DNA from: Ctenosaura bakeri
Lineage: Eukaryota > Chordata > Lepidosauria > Squamata > Iguanidae
Length of the DNA: 64,000 nucleotides
Direction: 5' to 3'
Assembly (NCBI GenBank): GCA_948474755.1
Contig: CAOLHI010000968.1
Span: 62,001 to 126,000 of the forward strand
Numbering within the stretch: position 1 is the stretch's first letter; each line of letters begins with the position of its first letter. Of the stretch, positions 1-10,688 are shown in pieces. Position numbers and translations under genes: made by a program. The notes under the pieces were generated by a model. The model was given only the letters and a program-made list of their open reading frames with translations. It was not told where the DNA came from and searched no databases.

Positions 1-331
1 TTGGCCAACAATTGAGTCCTTATCTGCCCTATACTAGCTTCATGTTTCTTTGCTGAGTTCCCTCTGCCATTATGACAAAAATGCACTTCCTTTCACTAAG
101 CCTTAAGTTATGAACAGGTAATTTCTGAGGGCTTCAGGTTTTGCTCTCCTTGGACCTTTGCGGGCTGGTCCCCTTCAAACATCCCGAACCCCTTACCCTG
201 AACAAGTATTCCTCCAAAAAAAGACAAATAAGACCGGGGCTGAGCAGGTGGGGGAGGGAGATTTGCTATTTAAATCATTTGGGCCTTCCCTGCACCTGTC
301 AGGGAAGGGTCAGAAAATCTCTCTCCCCTCC

Positions 332-366
<35 letters not shown>

Positions 367-500
367 TGTGTGTGAAATGAGTGGTGCCAGATTAGGATTA
401 TTTGAGAGGCGTGCAGGGAACTGGTAAGGACCCTGGAGGTTTGTAGCTCACAGACTATATTTTGCCCATCCTGCTCTAAGTAATCCTGAAATTGATTTAA
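1..500. other. Intronic DNA with a (TG)n tract
   Basis: No gene is recognised here. A (TG)n microsatellite lies at about 336-374, interrupted by one TTTG step; short frames across it are low-complexity artefacts. By position this is intron of ANKS1B upstream of the first exon seen. Confidence 0.6.
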
Positions 501-662
501 CTGAGGCCATTTCCGCACTACACTCTTATAGCACGATTATTCCACTTTCAACATCCTATGGAATCCAGCTGGCCCCTCCCGAAACTGCAAACTCCAGGAT
601 TCCGTAGGATGTTGAAAGTGGAATAGTCGTGCTATAAGAGTGTAGTGCAGAAATAGCCTCAG
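501..662. mobile_element. Palindromic foldback element (MITE), copy 1
   Basis: The two halves are near-perfect reverse complements. The left arm begins CTGAGGCCATTTCCGCACTA and the right arm ends with its complement (GTAGTGCAGAAATAGCCTCAG). Each arm also carries a TTCCACTTTCAACATCCTA-type block. There is no coding capacity. Related full or partial copies lie near 8.74, 10.66, 11.5, 11.7, 28.75, 29.23, 47.7 and 61.67 kb, so this is an interspersed non-autonomous DNA transposon family. No target-site duplication is clear because the flanks are themselves palindromic. The superfamily is undetermined. Confidence 0.8.
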
Positions 663-1435
663 TGTCACAAAATCAAAGAAAACCACTATGGCATTTATGA
701 ATGGAAGAGAACCCTTATGTAACCACAGAAGGACAATATTAAAGTAACAGATAAGAAAAATGCTATTAGCATTAACTATTGTATACAAGTTGTATTATGG
801 AACTCTTGTGGGGGATGTAAAACAGGCATAGAGTGTAGTTAACGTGAAGCGGCCAGCACAACACTGCAGAGATGATGTGTATCTCTACACAAGCACAAGC
901 ACACATACAGAGACATGCACACATACAAGATCCTTAAGTTACCAGTTACATACATATGTACGTACATACTAACAAGAGATAGTGAAGTGAATCATTACCT
1001 ATTAAACAAATCTTTGGTTCAGATTGAGAAACTAAATTCTGTTGCCTAGGGGAAGACTATGTTGAAGGAAGGAATGGAACTGGGAGTATAGGTAGAAGTG
1101 GTAGACATTCTGGAACAAACTTTATCAGCAAACAGAACTCTTGACAACTCTCCAGTTCTGCTTTGTAAAATGGCTGCTGTACCATCTTGCTGACTGCTTC
1201 TGGACTAAAAAATCCTGATTATAGTTTTAATCCTGTATCTTGCATGCCTTGAAATTTTTCTCTTCAAAACAAACACAGGACAAATTGTATATATCACATG
1301 CTATAAATCTTTTAGAAAAATAACACAGGAATAAAAGATTTAGAAAATAATAATGTTGGGTTTGCTTGACATAGGGAAAATGAAATTATGTTTCTGCTGA
1401 AGTGGTGATTCTGTCTAGTATAGTACTCTCACTAG
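663..1435. other. Intronic DNA, nothing recognised
   Basis: AT-rich unique-looking sequence with no convincing exon, repeat or RNA gene. Confidence 0.5.
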
Positions 1436-2200
1436 GTTGTTGTTGTTGTTAACTGCTGTCAAGTGGATTTTAACTTAATGGCAACCCTATGAAACTCTCC
1501 AGATCACCCTGTACTTGCACAATAGCCTTGCTCAAATCTTGCAGGCTCAGGGCCATGACTTCTTTGATAGAGTCTATTCATCTTCCTCTTTTCCTACTAG
1601 CTTCTACCTTACCAAGCATTATTGTGTTTATAATGAGTCATGTCTTCTCATGATTTGTCCAAAGTACAACAGTCTCAGCTTGGTCATCTTGGCATCTAGG
1701 GCAAGTTCAGGCTTGATTTGCTCTAGGACCTGTTCAGTTGTATTTTTAGCAGTTTGTGGTATCCACAGAAATCTTCTCCAGCACTACATTGCAAAGAAGT
1801 TGATTTTCTTCCTATCAGCTTTCTTCATTGTCCAACTTTCACAACCATACAAAGAAACTGGAAATATGATGGCATGGATTATCCTAACTTTAGTATTCGA
1901 TGATTTGTCATTACACTTCAGAATCTTCTCTAGTTCCTTCATAGCTGCCCTTCCAAGTTCTAATCTTCTTCTGATTTCTTGACTTCAGTCTCCATTCTGA
2001 TTAAGGACTGAGCCAAAATACAGAAAATCCTGAACTATTTTAATGTCTTGATTGTCTACTTTAAAGTTACGTAAATCATCTGTGGTCATTTTTTTTTAAT
2101 GTTCAGCTGTAAACCTCCCTTTGCACATTCTTCCTTGATATTTTTTCAGTAATCATTCCAAGTCTTTGCTGTTTTCTCCTAGCAGTATGGTATCATCTGC

Positions 2201-2479
2201 TTATCTTAAGTTATTGATAGTCCTTCCTCTAACTTTCACATTTCCTTCCTCTGAGTCTAATCTTGCTATATGTATGATACATTCAGTGTATAAGTTAAAC
2301 AGATAGAGTGATAAAATGCAGCCTTGCCTGACTATGTTGCCAATTGGAAACTGTTCTGTTTCTCCATATTCTGTCCTGATAGTAGCCTCTTGTCTTGTGT
2401 GTAGGTTATGCATCAGGACAATCAAATGTTGTGGAACAGCCATTTCTTTAAGGGTGATCCAAAGTTTTTCATGATTCAC
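2201..2479 (-). pseudogene. Bov-B reverse transcriptase fragment, stop at the catalytic tyrosine
   Basis: The minus-strand translation has VRQGCILSLYLFNLYTE, the Bov-B form of the RT motif (VRQGCILSPYLFNLYAE), after an NHEKLW segment. The frame ends after RTINNLR. The next codon is TAA, followed by codons for ADDTILLG, so the tyrosine codon of the YADD catalytic box is now a stop. Neighbouring RT segments continue in other frames on both sides. This is a relic of a genomic retrotransposon and cannot make an active enzyme. Confidence 0.85.
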
Positions 2480-4090
2480 ACAAAGAAGGCTTTGCTACAC
2501 TTTATAAAGCACAGGCTGATTTTCTTCTGAAATTAGTTGGTGTGCTCCATTATCCAACATATGTTTACAATATCATCCCTACCAGCTTTGACCTCTGGCA
2601 TTTCTCATTCCATATGTGGTAAAAGTCTTTGCTCTAGAATTTTGAGCATCACTTTGCTTGCATAGGAAATTAATGCAGTGGTCCTGTGGTTACTCCAATC
2701 CATGGTGTCCCCTTTTGGGGTGGACTGGAATGTATATTGAGAAGTTCCCATCTGTGGGCCATTTGCTTGTTTTCCATATTTGTTGACAGACTTTAGTTAA
2801 AACTAGAGTAGATTCTGTCTATGTAGACTGAAGTAGCTCTTTTGATGTGCTATCTGTTCCTGGTGGTGTATTTCTTGTAAGTGCTGTGAGTGCAGTTTCC
2901 ATTTACTTTCTAAAATCGTTAGTTCATCTTCAAGTGATTCTTCCTTGATTAAATCTGTCGTTCATTCATTTCTTTTATAGTTCTTCAGTGTATTTTTTTC
3001 ATCATCTTTTTATTTCTGTTTGGTCATTTAATATGTTCCCCTGCGGGTCATAGAGCATCCTTGCTCTTGGTTTAAATTTCCTTTTGATTTCTTGGATCTT
3101 GCGGAAGAGATCTCCTTTTCTTCTTTTTGTTGTAATTTTCTATTTCTGTGTAATAATTACTATGGTACTTCTCTTTGTCCTTGCACACAAGTCATTGAAC
3201 AATTGCATCCAGGTTTCTGACTCAATTTCTGTCACCTTTTACTTTTCCTTCTTGTCTGCCCTTAACTGCTTGAAGAGTGTCATCTGTCATCCGCTGAGGC
3301 TTCTCTTTCTTTTCAGCTGTAGATAGTGTCTTTTTGCATTCCTCCTTGACAGCGTTCCAGGCTTTAGTCCAGAGTTCTTCTGCCTCCCAGTCAATTAGGC
3401 TTAATAGTGCAAATCTATTTTTTTACATATTTTTTAAGTTCTATGAGGATGTTCTTTAGGTTGTATTTTGGCATGAGGGTTGTTTCAGTGTTTGTCTTAA
3501 GCTTTACTCTAAATTTTGATACAGTAGTTCATGGTCTATGCCACAATCTGCTCTGGTCTTGTTTTTGCAGAGAGAACGGAGCCGCTCTCTCTTCTGCTTC
3601 TGATTATGGAATCTATTTGATTTCTGTATTGGCCATCAGGTGATCATGGATACAGCTGCCTCTTTGATTGGTTGAGAATGGCTTTGCAATGAACCAACTG
3701 TTGACCTCAAAAAAATTCATTGAGTCACTCTCTAGCTTCATTTCTTGATCCTAGGCCAAATTTTCCCACAGTCTTTGATTCTGCTCTGTTTCCTGCTTTT
3801 GCATTCTAATCCACTATGATTAACATGAAGTCCTGTTTTGGTGTGTGATCAGTTTCCTCCTGGATACTGGAACAGAATATTTCAGTTCCCTCTTCTACTT
3901 CTGCACTTGGAGAATAAACTTAGATTACAGTTTACTGATGGGTTTTACCTGAAGTCTTATTGATATTATTTGGTCAGGCTTTGTATTACATTCTTTGACT
4001 GCTTTTGCTACATTTCTCTTCACTATGAATGTCATTCCATTTCCTCGTAGACTTCATTTCCCGAGTAAAGCACTGTAGTATTATCTGACT

Positions 4091-4107
4091 CAAAATATCC
4101 CATCCCT
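4091..4107 (+). repeat. 17-bp target-site duplication, left copy
   Basis: CAAAATATCCCATCCCT is repeated exactly at 6278-6294. It brackets the L1 fragment and belongs to the surrounding Bov-B sequence. Confidence 0.9.
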
Positions 4108-4125
4108 TTCTTTACAGAAGGGCCG

Positions 4126-5755
4126 CTACTTGGCATTGAAAAAATACGTCAGGAATTGAAAAGGTTTGGGGAAGCAGCAGGCTTAAATATAAATAAGAAC
4201 AAATCCTATATAATGTTGAAGAATGTAAGACAACAAGAACAACAGGAAGTAATTCAAAAAACGGGATTCAAGATTGAGAAGAGAATAAAATATCTAGGAA
4301 TATGGCTGACCCAAAATAACAGAGATCTATTTGATAACAATTATGCCAGTTTATGGAAAGAAATATCCGCAGATTTGAAAAGATGGTCTAATTTGAATCT
4401 GACATTGCTCGGAAAAATTGCGACGATATAAATGAATGTCCTCCCGAAATTAAATTTCTTTTTTCAAAATCTACCAATTATTACGAACGACAAACCATTC
4501 CATCAATGGGAGAAAGAATTGGCAAGATTCATTTGGAATGGCAAAAAGCCGAGAATTAAATGGAAATTGTTGATGGAACAAAAGACTAGAGAAGGCTGTG
4601 ATGTTCCGGATTTAAAAGTATACTACTATGCCAGTGCCATGATGTGGCTGCAAGATTGGATTACACTAAAAGACAAAAGAACATTAACTCTAGAAGGTAC
4701 AGACATGCGGTTTGGATTTCATGCCTATTTATGGTACGGAAAAGAAAAAATTGACAGAGAATTTAACAACCATTTTGTGAGAAAATCGTTATTAAGAATA
4801 TGGAAGAAGGTGAAGAGAACTATCTATAATAAAATTCCTTTATGGTGCTCTCCCCAGGAAGCTTTCTTTGGGCAATGGAAAGATCCAAACCAAGAATGGC
4901 TGCGATATGGTGAATTGCTAATGCAAGATAAGCAAAAAGGACATAGAATACTAACACAAAATGAACTTAAACAAAAAACATAGAGCTAAATTGGTTTCCA
5001 TATTTGCAATTAAGAGAGCGATTCAAAATGGATATGAAATTAGAAGGAATCGCAAACCAAAAGACATATAACGAATTGGAAACTATAATGTTTTTGAAAT
5101 CTAAACGGAAAATCTCATTGTTCTATAGCTATTTCCTAACGCAAAAATTAGAAGATGAAACTGTGAAGGAAGTCATGATAAAATGGTCACAAAATATTCA
5201 ACGAGAAATTCCATTAGAATGTTGGGAAATTGCCTGGAAGAATGCAATAGAATTTACCGGAGCCCAGGATCTAAAAGAAAATTTCATTAAAATGATGTAC
5301 AGGTATTATCTTACACCGGTTAAGATAGACAAAATATATCAAACAGGGAATGATAGGTGCTGGAAATGTAAGCAGAAAGCTTATGGTGGACTTGCCCCAT
5401 TACAAAAAACTATTGGTTACAGATACATAAAACCATAACAGAAATATACAATATAACATTTCCAATGCACCCGGAACTCTACTTACTGAATATGACTCAT
5501 ATGTTGGACAAAAATTTTCTACAGCAAAATAGATCAGTGATACTATATTTAATAACAGCTGCAAGAATGCTATTTGCAGGATCATGGAAGCTTCCCAATG
5601 TACCTAATTTAGAAATTTGGTGGTTAAAAGTCATAGAAATGAAACAATACGATGAGTTTTCAGAGCATTTACAAGGGAGGCGAATGGAGAAGACGGAACA
5701 AAGATGGCAACCAATCATTGATTATTTGAAATGGTGCAAGACAAGCAGATGAATA
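4126..5755 (+). pseudogene. L1 ORF2 C-terminal half, broken by one stop and frameshifts
   Basis: Segments in order are the end of the RT domain (AGLNINKNKSYIM and KYLGIWLTQN, about 4180-4330), the thumb and following domain (WEKELARFIWNGKKPRIKWK, about 4507-4566; DVPDLKVYYYASAMMW, about 4600-4650), and the cysteine-rich C-terminus (CWKC near 5360, then LWWTCP in another frame near 5390). A TAA interrupts the frame at about 4429, and the frame changes near 4980 and again around 5380. The arrangement matches vertebrate L1 ORF2 downstream of its catalytic RT motifs, which are absent here through 5' truncation. Confidence 0.88.
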
Positions 5756-6099
5756 GTAATCTTAAATATAAGGAGTAAGAGGAAAGTAAAAATGAGATTT
5801 AGTACAACTCCAAGGCTCCAGAGGACTTAAATATAGTATTTAAAAGTGTGTGGAAAAATGGGTAAAGTTCCAAGGATAATTCATGTTATTATATTTCTTA
5901 ACGAAAGAAAGATTCCTTGATTAAATAAGTTTGCATTTGAAACTAAGAAAGAACAAGATAAGGTGTGCTCAACATAGTAAAGAGTGATTAGAAGGGAATT
6001 TCATTGGTAGAATGTTAGCGGGAAGACATTAGACCAGGGTTTGGCAATGGAAGTAAAAAATTCAACCTTATAATTTTCTACGTAAATTCCAATGAAAGA

Positions 6100-6104
<5 letters not shown>

Positions 6105-6136
<32 letters not shown>

Positions 6137-6180
6137 TACATACATACATACATACATATGCACATATACATATACACACA
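6105..6180. repeat. (AT)n followed by (CATA)n microsatellite
   Basis: A pure AT run is followed by several CATA units inside the L1 3' untranslated region. Confidence 0.85.
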
Positions 6181-6277
6181 TGTAAATTCTATGTTAAGAA
6201 GTTAGTAAATCTATATAACTTTCTTTTTTATTATTTATATATTTATTTTAATAAAAATAATGGGGGAAAAACAAAAA

Positions 6278-6294
6278 CAAAATATCCCATCCCT
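6278..6294 (+). repeat. 17-bp target-site duplication, right copy
   Basis: Exact copy of 4091-4107, directly after the A-rich tail of the L1. Confidence 0.9.
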
Positions 6295-6905
6295 GTCCAC
6301 TTTAGCTTGTTCACCCTAAGTATTCCAATGTTTATATGTTTCATTTCTTGTTTTACTATGTCTAGCTTCTCCTGATTTATGCTTCTCACATTCCATGCCG
6401 TGCAGGTTTGAACTTTCCTTTCACCTCTGAGCATATCCGCAGCTGAACATCCTTTCAGCTTAAGTCTAATTGCATCGTTAGCCACAGTGCTGCTCATAAT
6501 TACCCTTCCCCAGGAGCCTATTGAGTGCCATTTGACTTGGGAGTCTCATCTTCTGGCACTATCTCTTGTTTCATTTTGGATTCTCTCACCATAGGATTTT
6601 CATGGTAAAACACATTCAAAGGGGGTTTACCATGCCTTCCCCTGCACAGTACTAAAAATTGTTGGCAGTGGTGTCACTGCCACTGTCTCTGAGAGATCCT
6701 TTGCCTGTGTACTTCCCATGACTGCTGCTGTCCAGTAGCCCTTGGAACATTTAGTTTGGCTCCTCAACAAAAGCCTGTCTGACATGGGAGACCCTACCAG
6801 CAGCACTGCTGCTGTCAACATAGCCTCCTGCCTGACCGGAGATTGCAGTCCCACCACCATGGAAAGGTAATGCTATTGGTGGTACTATCACTAGGAGCAG
6901 CCATC

Positions 6906-7919
6906 ACTTCCTTTGTAGTTTCATTATGATGTAACAAATTAAGAACGCTTACACAGAAATAAGAATGCATAAATACAGTTTCTTTTCATTTCTGTTTATT
7001 CTTTTCCTTAGTTCAGCTGCAAGAAGAAAAAGGAACATTAACAAGTTTTTACATTTCCAAAATATGAAATATTAAGTAGATGTTCTTTCTCTGGAAAAGT
7101 TAAATATCTACAAAGGATTTTTTTTTTTGGTTTACATAGTTAGGGCTATGCGGACATATATTTCAAGATAAACACATTTTCCCCCTTTTATTCTCCCAAA
7201 GAACGGTTTCTGGGAGGCATTTCGGTCAGTTTATTTTTAAAGATGATTTTAGAACTAGGCATGGGAATAATTTCATTTAACCTGAATTCTTATGTAAATT
7301 GATTTAACTATACTTTTCTAGCTAATAAGTGGATGTTAACACATCAGCTTTTCTGGCCAGCAAATGGATAAATGCAACATCCTTTAGGTTTTATACTTCT
7401 CTGGTTTTTACAATGCAGTACTTGGTTAAAAATGCAGAAATGCATATATTAAGAAAAGCTGCATGGAAAATGCATATATTTGTGAAGCTATGTACAAAAA
7501 CACATGCCAATTTTCTTGTGGCTTTAAAAAATTGCAAACTGGTAAGGAAAATGGACAGAATGGACTTAATGCTTAAGTGCATGGAAAATTGATAACAGAC
7601 CAGTTATAGAGTGATAATAGCAAAGAGAAAAGAAAATCTGATTTGGATTTAAATCTATCAAGTCACGTTAGCAGATTTTATGCAAAGGTCCACAAATATC
7701 ACATTTCTGCAACATCCCTAGTACACACTGTTGGGAATATTGACTGAGTCCAAACACAGAAGAGTTTATAGTAAGTGAAGCAGTATCAAAGGCCCAGCTG
7801 TCTAAACTATCAAATAGGATACAAAATAACATTAATTTATTGCAATGAGACAGGCCTTAAACCTTTTTGTGGCATTTTTTTGGCAAATCGTTTATTTTTT
7901 ATATATAAGATTTGTTCTT
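6906..7919. other. Intronic DNA, nothing recognised
   Basis: AT-rich sequence with no recognisable gene or repeat family. Short open frames around 7330-7590 occur on both strands and match nothing I know. Confidence 0.5.
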
Positions 7920-8110
7920 GGGATGATGATGATGATGATGATGATCTTTATTTATAGATCTCACTTTTTTCCTGGTAAGGACTCAAAGAGGTTTTCAGTA
8001 ATTTACAGAAAACATAGCTAAAATACATGGTATACAAAAGTTAAAATACAAACAATCAAATAAGAATTAAAACAAAGTTAACATACACATTTGAAACACA
8101 TAGGATTCAT
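7920..8110 (-). mobile_element. Dispersed repeat tail with (GAT)n
   Basis: A (GAT)n run (7922-7944) precedes TTTATTTATAGATCTCAC and GGACTCAAAGAGGTTTTCAG, then an A-rich tract. This layout resembles the common squamate repeat end that reads as Pol III SINE or LINE tail on the minus strand (TTTATATCCCGCCTTT, GGACTCAAGGCGGCTTACAA). A related sequence lies at 52930-53030. The family assignment is from memory and weak. Confidence 0.4.
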
Positions 8111-8564
8111 ATTGGTTTCTAAATTTTCTGAGTTTCACAGTAATCGTTGAGAGGTTCAGTGAGAGTAGAATTGAGAAGGAACAGCATATTGTATGCACCT
8201 ACAAAACAACTGACTTTGGATGCCTGGTCTTATGAACGGAGGCAGTACAAAAGAGTCCTAATTGTTGGAAGGCAGAGGTGAATTCCTGGGGAAACTGCAT
8301 TTGACAGCTAATCATTATTTGATAGTATAACATGTTTTAGACTTGATATTTGTGGATTTTGGTCATCGTTACTTCCAGATAAAAGAATACCACAGATCTT
8401 ACTTGGACATACTTTCCAATGCTTCGTAAGATTGTGCTCCCTGACCACTACTCAGACTTAATATTGCATCCTGTAGTCAGCAGTAATCATTAAAGTTTTT
8501 TCTAAACATTTGTATAAAAAGATGTTATGGTATTTTAGATTGTCTTTAATTGATTCTTTTCCAG
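8111..8564. other. ANKS1B: Intron end with splice acceptor of the first ANKS1B exon
   Basis: Unique-looking sequence ending in TGATTCTTTTCCAG, a pyrimidine-rich tract and AG (8563-8564) directly before the exon. Confidence 0.7.
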
Positions 8565-8640
8565 ACAGAAAAGGGGAGTGCATTACATGAAGCAGCTTTG
8601 TTTGGAAAAGTGGATGTGGTACGCATTCTGCTAGAAACAG
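8565..8640 (+). CDS. ANKS1B: ANKS1B exon, penultimate ankyrin-repeat segment (76 nt)
   Basis: Encodes 25 residues starting [19 protein letters not shown] and ending ILLET, plus the first base of a glycine codon. It holds an ankyrin-repeat core ([10 protein letters not shown] followed by VVRILL), which packs as helix-turn-helix and serves protein binding. The sequence matches the vertebrate ANKS1B (AIDA-1) ankyrin region as I recall it. ANKS1B is a neuronal scaffold with N-terminal ankyrin repeats, two SAM domains and a PTB domain, found at the postsynaptic density and in the nucleus. The exon begins at phase 0 after TTTTCCAG. It ends ACAG|GTATTT, a donor weak from +3 to +6, and a long trinucleotide repeat starts at intron position 6. 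The next exon (10038) completes the split glycine. Earlier ankyrin exons are upstream of the window. Confidence 0.93.
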
Positions 8641-8645
8641 GTATT

Positions 8646-8736
<91 letters not shown>
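8646..8736 (+). repeat. (TAC)n-(TAT)n trinucleotide repeat beside the splice donor
   Basis: About 14 TAC-type units run directly into about 16 TAT-type units, uninterrupted for some 91 bases. It begins five bases into the intron behind the exon at 8565-8640. In the exon's frame it would read as polytyrosine, which is a read-through artefact. The foldback element at 8739 follows at once. Confidence 0.95.
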
Positions 8737-8738
8737 GA

Positions 8739-8892
8739 GGCCATTTCCGCACTAGACTCTTATAGCGTGATTATTCCACTTTCATTCTCCTATGGAATCC
8801 TGGGGTTTGCAGCTTAGGGAGGGTTCCATAGGATTCCATAGGAGGCTGAAAGTGGAATAATCGCGCTATAAGAGTCTAGTGAGGAAATGGCG
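8739..8892. mobile_element. Palindromic foldback element (MITE), copy 2
   Basis: Same family as 501-662. The left end is GGCCATTTCCGCACTAGACT and the right end GAGTCTAGTGAGGAAATGGC. The arms match almost throughout, including a TAGCGTGATTATTCCACTTTC block and its complement. It lies 98 bases after the exon ending at 8640. RNA from this intron could fold into a long hairpin close to the donor. Confidence 0.85.
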
Positions 8893-9674
8893 CGAGTTAT
8901 TAAATTATTTTCCAAATGAGTTCTAATTTGTTTCTAATATTTTGCTTTCATAACATGTTATTTAATCTTATCTTAAACCGGTTGCTCCTCCTTATCTGGT
9001 TTATTTTGCAATGAATTATATTTCTTACCACTGCATATCGTTATCCACCTTCAATGAGTACTTCTTGTTAGTGGAACGAATATCTTTAGAAATCACTAAG
9101 TAGAGTGAAATGGAGGATTGTCAAAAACCTAGCTCCAGCGTCCTGGTGGTATGTACTGATGAAAGCAGATAGATGTGGAATATGGTGCGGGGGGGGAGGT
9201 GTTATATATTTATTTTCTTTTAATTGCCAGCAGTTTGGTATTTTAAAAATCACCCTCCTCCTGCTAGAGAAAAAATACCTACATCATTTTTAGACTGTGG
9301 GCCTCTTATAGAAACAAAGTACACAAGGCTGCTTCTACCACTAGAACTCCCTGTTTCAAGGCCTAGTGGTAGATCTATGCCTGCAAAACTTTCCACATTC
9401 ATACCTCAAACTACTAGGACAGTTTTGACCCTCTGTTAGCAGTAGGATGCCCAGATCACGGGGCCAGGATATTTCCCCCCAGTCCTCAGGGGAACAGGAA
9501 GAATCTCAGGGCAAAAATGCTGCCATGAAAAACGTATACATATATATTTTTGTCAGTTGTTTGATTTGCTGTTTTTATTGTAGTGGCAACTGTGGTTGGC
9601 GCTTCAGGTATCATGCTTAATTATATAATTAGGCGGCAGCCCCTTCTAGCAGTACCTAGGCTCACCCTTATAAT
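8893..9674. other. Intronic DNA, nothing recognised
   Basis: AT-rich unique-looking sequence with a short G-run near 9190. No exon or repeat family is identified. Confidence 0.5.
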
Positions 9675-9855
9675 GTTGTTGTGTGCCTTCAGGTTGTTTC
9701 CGACTTACAGTGACCCTAAGGTGAATCTGTCATAGAGTTTTCTGGGTCTGTGAGCTCACCCAAGATCACCTAGTGAGTTTCCATGGCCAAGCGGGGAATC
9801 AAACCCTGGCCTCCAGGTCTAATGCTCAAACCAATATACCATGCTCACTCTCCCT
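9675..9855 (-). mobile_element. Sauria SINE, minus strand
   Basis: Read on the minus strand it has a tRNA-like head with a degenerate B box (read here as GGTTTGATTCCCC), the central GGCCATGGAAACTCACTAGG segment, and a Bov-B-type tail ending GGCACACAACAACAT. It matches the four other SINEs of this kind in the window. Sauria SINEs are tRNA-derived and mobilised by Bov-B LINEs, which are also present here. Confidence 0.8.
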
Positions 9856-10037
9856 TGGTCATCTCTAGGTCTCAGGTTTTGGCTCTGAAATCTGAGGGCC
9901 TGGGATCATCCTGACTTGGTTACCCTAGTTAGTAGAACTCCTTTCTACCAGCTCATCCACTGTTACAGCTAATGGATCTGTGGGTTACGATTATATTTGT
10001 AATCTTTCCATAATATGCCATATTTTATCTGTTTTAG

Positions 10038-10139
10038 GAATAGATGCCAATATAAAGGACAGCTTAGGCAGAACAGTGTTAGATATTCTTAAAGAACATC
10101 CATCACAACAATCACTCCAAATTGCTGCATTACTTCAAG
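10038..10139 (+). CDS. ANKS1B: ANKS1B exon, last ankyrin repeat and its C-cap (102 nt)
   Basis: Completes the glycine codon split at 8640, then encodes 33 residues from IDANIKDSLGRTVLDILKEH to QIAALLQ plus one base of the next codon. The segment is the loop and start of the final ankyrin repeat (DANIKDSLGRTVLDI) followed by the capping helix (SLQIAALLQ). It matches vertebrate ANKS1B almost residue for residue as I recall it. The acceptor is TCTGTTTTAG and the donor CAAG|GTAGGT, both good. The intron from the previous exon is 1,397 bases. The exon ends after one base of a codon, which fits the AG-starting exon at 17258. Confidence 0.93.
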
Positions 10140-10656
10140 GTAGGTTTTCTTGTAAAACAAACGATATACAGGGTATAACTAAATAAACTTCCTATTAATA
10201 TAGCATCCATTTTATTTGCTTCTTCATTTATTTCTTCTTTCTTCATTTATTTCTTGGCATGTCTCTTAAAGTTCCCCCAACATCTCAACCACCTTTCAGA
10301 TTCCCAAAAATCTTCAGCACTGCAAAATCAGAACCTTACGGTTGGTGGTAGGGAAGGGAGAATACAACTATTCACAAATGTCCAATGATTTTTTTATACG
10401 TCTGGTGATAATTTACTCTATAATTATATGAGATAAGTATGGGTTCATCTCCCCAGTTGTTTCTTTTACATTTTTAAAAAACTCTTTGCTTGTAGTAGAC
10501 AACAAGGCTTTTTTCCTGACATCCTCCTTGTCCATACTTCCCTAAGAAAGCCCATCACAATGAAAATAGATCTTGCCCCAAGTCTTTACGTCTAAATTAT
10601 AGAAAGAGAGTTGTGTTAAAGTAATTTTCTATAGACAGGTTTTGTTTTAGTTGTTT
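10140..10656. other. Intronic DNA, nothing recognised
   Basis: Start of the 7.1-kb intron. No repeat family is recognised. Confidence 0.5.
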
Positions 10657-10688
10657 TAGCGCTATAACAGTCTAGTGCGGAAATGGCC
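10657..10688. mobile_element. Terminal fragment of the palindromic MITE
   Basis: TAGCGCTATAACAGTCTAGT followed by GCGGAAATGGCC is the right end of the family seen at 501-662. The rest of the element is missing. Confidence 0.7.

Larger units (their letters stand above)
4108..6277 (+). mobile_element. 5'-truncated L1 LINE inserted in the Bov-B
   Basis: About 2.2 kb lies between exact 17-bp target-site duplications. The 5' end starts inside the ORF2 reverse transcriptase region; the 3' end is an AT-rich untranslated region with (AT)n and (CATA)n tracts (6105-6170), ending in an A-rich tail (ACAAAAA). Truncation at the 5' end plus a long duplication is the normal outcome of target-primed reverse transcription. 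It is younger than the Bov-B it splits. Confidence 0.9.
1436..6905 (-). mobile_element. Bov-B/RTE LINE, minus strand, decayed and split by an L1
   Basis: The 3' tail is the (TTG)n run near 1437-1450, read on the minus strand as the (CAA)n tail typical of Bov-B. Reading upstream on the minus strand come reverse-transcriptase remains (2201-2479), endonuclease-region remains (about 3500-4090) and, beyond the L1 at 4108-6277, an N-terminal stretch at 6243-6497 with WNVRSIN and LKWTGMG, both known from Bov-B. The 5' boundary near 6905 is estimated by comparison with the copy at 39610-40080. Many stops and frameshifts show that it is dead. Two further minus-strand copies (29284-30780 and 39610-40080) and one plus-strand fragment (46515-46685) are in the window. 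Confidence 0.85.

Noticed and set aside
1515..1982. 155-codon plus-strand frame
   Set aside because: Antisense to the C-terminal region of a minus-strand Bov-B.
8550..8738. Open frame with about 30 consecutive tyrosines
   Set aside because: It is exon 8565-8640 read through its splice donor into the trinucleotide repeat.
8739..8892. microRNA precursor or intrinsic terminator
   Set aside because: The hairpin belongs to a multi-copy transposon family; bacterial terminators do not apply here.
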